Below, piece by piece: positions 24,401 to 33,400 of a stretch of 64,000 nucleotides of DNA. The translations under genes were made by a program, and so were the position numbers. A model generated the notes under the pieces. The model worked only from the letters and a program-made list of their open reading frames with translations, searched no databases and had not been told where the DNA came from. Source of the stretch: Watersipora subatra (Eukaryota; Bryozoa; Gymnolaemata; Cheilostomatida; Watersiporidae); NCBI RefSeq assembly GCF_963576615.1, contig NC_088710.1, positions 2,832,001 through 2,896,000 on the forward strand. The letters run 5' to 3'. Positions within the stretch are counted from its first letter, which is position 1. Every line of letters starts with the position of its first letter.

Positions 24401-27400
24401 GACCTTGACCTATCAAAGTTTGCTGTTCTGCAACATCGCTAAACGTGATCAGGTATTCGCGGTTAATAATAATGGCATGAGCTGATGACTCTAAACTGTG
24501 GTATAGTAATAATGCTTTTTGGGTGATTTGTTAAATGTAAATATTAAATAAGGCCGCATGCATATGGACAAGATATAGTAAAGAACTTAACGCTCTCTCT
24601 GACTCAAATATCTACATGAGTATATCAGGTTTGCACTAGCACTGTTCCTGACAGTCTACAGTACAGTTGGCAATAACGTGGATGCTATTTTCACCAGGAG
24701 ACGATTTAGGCGAAGTGGTAGCCTTAGGAACTGGTAACACATGTATTAACGGAGATGGACTAAGTATGGATGGTCGTGTGCTGAATGATAGCCATGCTGA
24801 AGTCATAGCGAGGAGGTCTCTTGTCAAGTAAGTCAATCGCTTGTGCACAACTTCCCCTAGCAAGGCTTTTTGTCACTCATACAACAATTACTGTTAACCA
24901 AACTGGTGATCATTCTAGGAGATCGTGCGGTGTGCACATCTAGCAAAAAGGCTGTTGGAAGTTCTACTTTTACGACTTCAGAAAACATCGGGTTGTTTTA
25001 TTGGATAGCAAATCAGTTGCTGCTTCAAACTACTCAAAGTATTTGTAGATTCTTGACATACTTGCAAGTTCCAGAAGCCTCTATTTCACTTTCGTGGAAG
25101 TCAAATGGTACACCTATGATTCGGTTAAAAAAATTTATTTCATTTTCGCTAGCATTTCATAAAACTTTCAACCCAAATGTCTTTTTTACCTTTAATAATT
25201 ATCTAAAGTGCAATTACAGTTCATTAAGTAAACAGTTGATTAACTGCTTGAACGCTATTGCATTGTGATGGCTGCGATTAACTGTTCATTTTTGAGCTTT
25301 TAAGAGCTTGTAATCACATTTCCACATACTTTGCACCTACAACACAGCAGAGTAAGGCATGGTGAACCCTTTGATACCAAATAACTATAATGTAAATTTT
25401 GTTGCAAGTCAACCTTTAAATTATAGCTTCTCTTTTCACCTCGTTTGTTGGTAAACTTGCAAAGAAGTTGGCTCAATAAAACTCTTAAGCATTAGCTCTA
25501 TACATACATGTAAATACATTAGCTCTATACATACGTGTAGAAACAGCAATTTGAATGTATTTTGAATTTTTCAAAATAGTTTTAGTTGAATTTAAAAAAT
25601 CGGCGTAAGTCATCATGAACAAAAGCTTCATTTTTCCCAGTTGTTCCTAATTCATGTCAAATCTTACCTTTTATTGCAATGAATTCACAAAATGTCACTG
25701 TTCAAGGTTTTATTTATAAATATAGGTTTGATGGTTTCTATTAATTTACTTGATGTTTTCAAGAGCTCTTTAATTTTTACAATAGATAAATCAGTAGATG
25801 CCATAGTAAAATAGCATCCTATATCTTTGCAGATGCGTGATGATATTTTGTAGTGACTACTTTATTACATGAGTGTCTGCTCTTTAGGTACCTTTACAAC
25901 GAGGCAAAGAAGGCCTTCTCAAATGAGAAGTCTATCTTTGTACCCTCACCATACAGCGCTGGTTTGCTTGCTTTGCACCCTGATATCTCTATACACCTAT
26001 ACATCAGCACAGCCCCTTGCGGTGACGGAGCTCTCTTCAGTCCAAGGTGAGACAACTGCTCCTATCTGCTCCTATGCCAAGTAAACTACAGCGATCATAT
26101 AAAATCAGTACTACAAGCGTGCTTGGAGTTTAAAATATTTGTGTTGGCCAGAGTGCTGCAAATCAGGTGTTACCAGAAAAAACTGGACCATGTCAAGGTC
26201 GAGTGTAACTGTTATAATGGTCAAAAACAGCATAGAGGTTAATAATGAGTTTGGCATGAGGCGATTACATCACTCGTTAAGTCTGGAGATGTTAGGTTCT
26301 TATTCAAAGAGATGAAACAAGCTACAGGTGGTCTCTGGGGTGCTTTAGTTTTCGTGTATAATGTTGCTTGACCTCTCTCAGCACTGTCCGCTTATGTCCG
26401 TATCACTGAGTTACAAGCTGCTGTTGCTCGATGTACTCGTTACCTCTCGCTCTATCCTCTTTCTGTTATGTTGCAGTTTAATGTTATCCTTATCTGTTCT
26501 TTTAGCGAGCTTCATGAGTATGTGACAGAGGACGAGGGCATCCTCTCCACAATCAGTGACAGGTCAGGGCCTTATCCCTTCTCTTTTTTATCTTCTATTA
26601 TTTTACCATATATTCTCTGCCCGGCAGCGCATGCACCGTTTGTTAACGCTTGAAATGTCTACTAGGGCTTGTTGTATGCATTGATCCCTTAGCCCTTGCA
26701 CTGCGTTATACATGTAGATCTTGCATTAGTGCTGGAGACATTTCTGCGTGTTGCATTGAGGTTTGAGTGTGGCACACATTAGCTATACATATAAGATCAG
26801 AGCTTACTGCTAAAGTTGACTTTACATGCGTAAGCTTGATCTTTGTACAAAGATATATAGCAAGTCTATTAAAGACCGGTGCGCCATTTGCAATTTGCCA
26901 GTAGAGAAGTTATATTCTTTATTTTTCTTCTGACGTTCCTATTCATTCATTTTTTTCTACTTATTTTCTAGACATTCTCCTCAATCTGAATGAACTTAAA
27001 TTTCTATCATTTTCTTACTCACTATTACTCTGAAATATACTTACATCTGTCCATAAACACAGGACATAGACACAGAAGTTAATACGTGGATTATGCTGAT
27101 GAATTCGAGGGCGTTTCCCAGAGTAGATACTCTCACCAAAATTCCCATTAGGCTCGGCCCAAAATCACGTTTTATGGGGGTTTTCAGACCATGAGGCACT
27201 GTCAGTGAATTTGCTACTTTAGGGGTCCTAAATAAAATTTACCAAGTTTTTCTGAACAATTTTTTTCATTGATTGGCCTGATTAGGTGTTCCCCTAGATA
27301 CATAGGGGATACATATGCTATAGGCCTAGTGGAAATTATTTTTATAACTTCTGAATCATATTGGATGTTTAGCAGGGCGTGGAACCTGGGCGCCCTCTAG

Positions 27401-30400
27401 GGAACTCCCATTGTTTAGGGGTTGTATTTCAAATTGACCAACCAGGTGATTGGGGGTACAATATCCAAGTCTGGGCCTAGCCAGATGGGTGTTTCTTTCA
27501 GGGTATGAACCCGGGGGGGGCGTTTATGGACAGATGTAAGTATATTTCAAAGTAGTAGTAAGAGAATAATAAAAATTTAAATTGATTCAGATTGATTGAT
27601 TGATGAGAATGTCTAGAAAAGAATTAGAAAGAAAAGAATGAATAGGCACTTCAGAAGGAAAATAAAGAATACTCGCAAATAAGTCGCGAATGGCGCACCG
27701 GTCTTTGACACAAGTCTTGCTCTTTAGACTGAAGCTACCATTATCGGTTTTGCTTGCGCTATTTTGAAGGTTTGTGCCGCGCACTAGTTTTCTGAATGTT
27801 ACCATTTAATTGTGCTGCATTAGTTGATGGCTTGCGGGTAGTGCTGCACAATATCTTGGCATGTACATTTGATTATTTGGTCTCTAAGTATATCGAGTAT
27901 TGCAAAATATCGAACATTGGAGTTGTCTTCTCTCGATATATAGTGTCTTTTAAGGTCCAGCCATACAACGAATTATTCGATCAATCTGACCAAATTCACG
28001 AATTTCACAGAATTCACAGATTTATTCGGCCGAATGTCACAGAATCGTCTGAGCTGTGCATGCACACCGAATTCGTCAACGAAATGCTTTTAATTGGCTT
28101 ACCAATTTTTTTAGCGAGCACGATTCTATAAGCTTTGACAAGTGGTATAGTCCAAGACACCTACGACGACACACAATAAAAGTGTCACCGCGATATGACT
28201 TTATACATAGGATGCAACTGCCTATATGCGCTAGAGATAGCGACTGTTTTTGCGACGGAGCTTTTGCTGCATAAAAATAAATTATTATTATTGAAAAAGA
28301 AACAACTTATGGCTTCTAAAACATCTAAAAGAAAATACTGGATTCACGATGAGTGGTTTCTGCCATGGTGAACAAACGAGAGAGAACCAACAATAGCGCA
28401 TATAGGCAGTTGCATCGTATGCTTCAAGTCATATCGCGGCGATACTTTTATTGTGTGTCGTCGTACATGTCTTGGACTATACCACTTGTCAAAGCTACTA
28501 GAATCGTACTCGCTAAAAAAATTGGTAAGCCAATTAAAAGCGTTTCGTTGACGAATTCGGTGTGCATGCACAGCTCAAACGATTCTGTGATATTCGGCCG
28601 AATAAATCTCTGAATTCGGTCAGATTGAACGAATAATCCGTTACGTGTGGCCGGACCTTTAGACTTACACGAACAATATAAAAATATATTGATTAATATC
28701 GGTTAAAAAACAGGAGTTGTCTCCTCTTTAAAATAAGGAGAGTGGACAACTCCACTAATAAATGAATGATTTAACTATAAAATATCGGCTTCGATATTCA
28801 TATCGATTTGAAAACTGACCAAATATAAAATCATCCACTGAAATATATCGTCACATCGAATGATTTCGTTTTATCGTGCAGCACTACTTGCGGTGCCTTA
28901 TGTTTTCTATCGTAGAGTTTGTTATCTATCTAGCAGCTGGCGAGTGATCAGAATTTCTGCATAAACACGATAGCAAATATTTAAAATTCTTTAATATGAC
29001 TCACATGTGCTAGAGGTTTTTCAACTGCTTGTTGTGTGGTCATCGACAAGAGTTGCTTCAATGTGCTATCTGCGTCTTAATTTAATTAAGATCGCTAAAC
29101 ATATTATGGAAATGTTTACTCTTCCATATCCATTTCCATAAACATAAATATTTCCATATATTTATGGAAATGGATATGGAAATCTCATTTTAGAAATATG
29201 GAAATGGAAATAATATGGAAATGTTATGGAAATGGATTATGGTAATGAATTAGGGAAATGTAATGGAAATGGAAATAATATGGAAACGAATTATGGAAAT
29301 ATTATGGAAATAATATGGATTATGGAAATGTTAGGGAAATGGAAATAATATGGAAATGTTATGGAAATGGAAATTGAGACATGCACGTAATCCCTGGTGT
29401 CTTTAGAATGTCTCTGTTGTGGAGACTAATGACTACTGTTGTGACTAATTACTACTGTTATGGTGACTAATGACTACTGTTATGGTGACTAATGACTGCT
29501 GTTGTGGTGACTAATGATTACTGTTGTGGTGACTAATGACTACTGTTGTGGAGACTAATGACTACTGTTGTGACTAATTACTACTGTTATGGTGACTAAT
29601 GACTACTGTTATGGTGACTAATGACTGCTGTTGTGGTGACTAATGATTACTGTTGTGGTGACTAATGACTACTGTTATGGTGACTAATGACTACTGGTGT
29701 GGTGACTAATGACTGCTGTTGTGGTGACTAATGACTGCTGTTGTGGTGACTAATGACTACTGTTGTGGTGACTAATGACTACTGTTGTGGTGACTAATGA
29801 CTACTGTTATGGTGACTAATGACTACTGTTGTGGTGACTAATGACTACTGTTATGGTGACTAATGACTACTGTTGTGGTGACTAATGACTGCTGTTATGG
29901 TGACTAATGACTGCTGTTGTGGTGACTAATGAATACTGTTATGGTGACTAATGACTGCTGTTATGGTGACTAATGACTACTGTTATGGTGACTAATGACT
30001 ACTGTTATGGTGACTAATGACTGTGTAGGGTTTTTGATCTTATTATTTTATTCTTTTCTAAATGACTTGTCTGTGTTTTGGAAGAGAAACATGCTGTCTA
30101 TGTATACATATTTAGGATATATTCTAGGAAAGTTATGTTCATGAGCCATAACAGTCTTCAGTTGACTGTATAAGAGCTGATCAAAGGATCATGGGAATTC
30201 AATTGCCTATTTTTTACACTGATACAAACATGAATTGTTAAACATAACTGTATCTTTGCAGGGAGCTGGTTCTATTAGGTCATGAGGGCGTGGAAAAGAT
30301 AGAAGGAGGTGCTCATGTTCCCACATTTACCAGTGATGCCCATGGCAATCTCAGGACTAAAATCGAAACAGGTAAACCTTTGGAATATGTTTTATAGTAG

Positions 30401-33400
30401 ATTCACCTTGACTCAAAAGCTTGTCGTATAGGTATCAAATGTTACTATTCCCAAATTATTGTTATCATCAAATAGAATGACTTTGTTCGACTCGGAACAG
30501 AAGGTGGTGATAGGTGATAGGGCTGGTAGTGGGAAGTTTTGACCAACTGGTCATCTAGCAAGTAATTATCTTCACATATATTTTACTGTGAGATGTGTCA
30601 CACTTGCAAACTTGTTTATTTTAATAAGTGGCTAATGACTTTGTAATGCGTATTATGCTGGGATGTCCTTGCAAGGATTGTTGTGAGCGAACAACTGGGT
30701 CCTTATATCTAAAAATCGAACCGAGCATTAATATTTTGAAACCAGCCTTAATATTGCTGCCTGATGTATTTGTGTGCAACTTGCAGATTGTTTTGTAATG
30801 AAGAGATGGTTTTCGATTGCCTTCTCTGTTAGTTCGTAGTTTACAGAAACAAAATTGGGGGAGCCACGGTTCATTAAACTAGGGAGTTAGTCTTTAGGCT
30901 CTTAACTGTGTGATTGCTATTTGTGATGGTGTCTAGCCGCACTTTTCATGGCATGTAATTACCTTAAACGAGGTGTGACAAAAGACACCAGAGGTTTAAT
31001 AACATTATAAAATAATAGCTTTTTTATACTTGAATTTATGCTAAAACCACCCATAGGGTTGCCTCAATTAGTCTGTCTTTTGTGGAGTTGTCTTTTGTAA
31101 TGCTAACAATTACGCATATTGCTCGCTCTCGAACCAGTTTTAGATTTCTCTTTTGGTTTGTTTCTCGTGTGATGGTCTTTGGACTAGTACAAAGGTAGAA
31201 GTACTACATATGCATACATACAAGGAAAATAAGTAAAAAGTTTGGCTGTTTTAATTTTTTAGTTTAACCAGCATTATGTACTTTTTAAACAAGTAGAAAA
31301 GTTTGATAAAGGCAAACAAAAGTAAGCGTCAAACGATTCTAAAAGACACCATTACAACGCACTGCATAAATTACACACGCACCATTACACGCACTAAACT
31401 ATATTATATATATTAAGTTATGACAACAGTTAGTTCATGTTTTTCATTGACCTGTATTATGTGCACGAATGTAGCAAATAATTCCTCATTGTTTCATAAG
31501 AAACTTCCTCTTATTTAATGCAGAGTTGTCTACTCGGTCACCATGTTCGCTAAATGCATAGACTTTCGCTTTAACCTACCCATCAACTGATACGCGCTAT
31601 ATTATTATCCAGGTGAAGGAACAATACCTCTAGACAAAAGCAAGGAATACGTACAGACATGGGATGGTATTATACAAGGGCAGAGACTGCGGACCATGTC
31701 ATGCAGTGACAAGCTCATGCGCTGGAATGTACTCGGTGTCCAAGGCTGTCTTCTCTCACACTTCATGGAACCGATATATGTCACCTCCATCACTCTAGGT
31801 TCATTTTCATCACATATCAGTTTCTAACAACTCTAGTGATTTTGTTGGCTATGTTGGGTTTAACTTCATCTTTACAGCTGTGCAATTTTATCACTTACCG
31901 CATTTGAAAGTCCAAAATCATAATTATAACAAGAGAATCCTAGTTCTTTGTTCATTTTTGTGGGGTTGTTACTCCTTGTCAAGATTAGTGGTTGTTAGGT
32001 GGCAAAGCCATTTTACAGAAATATTCAGTAAAACAAGCTGTCTGGAGTGAGTGCATTGAAGTAGTCAGCTCCTGTGTCATTGTCACTTTTCAAAACATTG
32101 AAAAGAGAAAAGGAAGCCTGCACCAACTTTTGTAACTGTTTGTAGTGTGCAAATGACATTGTGCCATAGAAAATTATATACCCTGAAAAACACCATTTTC
32201 TATTTTTCCTGCAATATGTTCACCACTCAGATATGTTAAGTTCACTGACTGCATCTCGATTTGGTTGCTGTTACGGCTCAAGTGACCAAAGCTACATCTG
32301 TTTTCTATCTTGCCTAGGTAATCTATTTGACCATGGTCATCTCTCAAGAGCTGTGTGTTGTCGCGTTCCTGAGGAGATAAACACGTTGCTGCCAGAAGGC
32401 TACATGTTAAACCATCCCTACCTCGGCCGTGTGACTATGTATGAAACACCACGGGGCTGTGAAAAAACTAGCGCTCTGTGGTAAGCACTGTTTTCTTAGC
32501 TTATGGCGCTGTAGAAGGCAACAACATTACCTATCGAGAAGAGTTTGTCACGATTTGCTCATGATGGCTATTCAAAGCTATCGACAATGTCATGCGAGTA
32601 CAAAGCATTAGCAACCAGGATTGCTGGATGCATTAGTACAATGCAAAGACTAGTGCATATTTTTTCTTGTTAGTTTCCTATGCACAATACCTCACTGCTA
32701 TCTACGCGTATGTATGTGCCTACTATTTCAGTGTGAACTGGTCACTAGATCATCCTCAGATTGAGATTTGTGATGGGAGAATGGGCAAGAGTATAGAAAG
32801 GTTGGTATTTATTGATGTTTTTAGGGTTTCCTAGCTTTTCGATAGGAGAACTATGTCATAGTTGCCGGGCAGCTGGAGCAGATTCAATAAATTAATTGGA
32901 ATGCTAAAGTACATCTAGCAGCCCTTTAGAGGGATAAAATTTAATGGAAATACGCACAAAAAGCTGTAAACGGCTTGTGTTTGTTGTGAAATTATAAAAA
33001 TAACGGTTGTTATGGTATTGGATATGTATCTACTTTACATTTGAAACAAGCATGTATTTTGAATGTAGCATTTTTGAGTACACGCATTACAATTGTAAGG
33101 AGCCAACTAATTTGTAGCACATCCACACAGCCTTAATGGAGTGTGTTGTGAGAATCTGTGCATGGTCAAACTTACTAGGAAGGTTAGCCTTATAAAAAGT
33201 GCTTGGAATGTATTTCATTGTTTCTGTTGAATGTGGTGTAGAACTTTTCTTAGAAGATTTTCTTAGAACATTACAATTGACCATTGACTCCGTTAGATAC
33301 TGCTCTGTTATTGTCAAGATTTTTACAGCTATGTGTGTCTTGTACTTCTTGTTTTATTTGCATTTGTGTCATTACCATTTCTTTTGTTTCAAGCATTGAG

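Noticed and set aside
28056..28571. Two nearly identical ORFs ([10 protein letters not shown]...) facing each other
   Set aside because: They are the two arms of the Harbinger-like MITE read on opposite strands, not paralogous genes.
33087..33399. Short ORFs on both strands at 33.1-33.4 kb
   Set aside because: No motif, no splice context compatible with ADAR, and they lie in the last ADAR intron.
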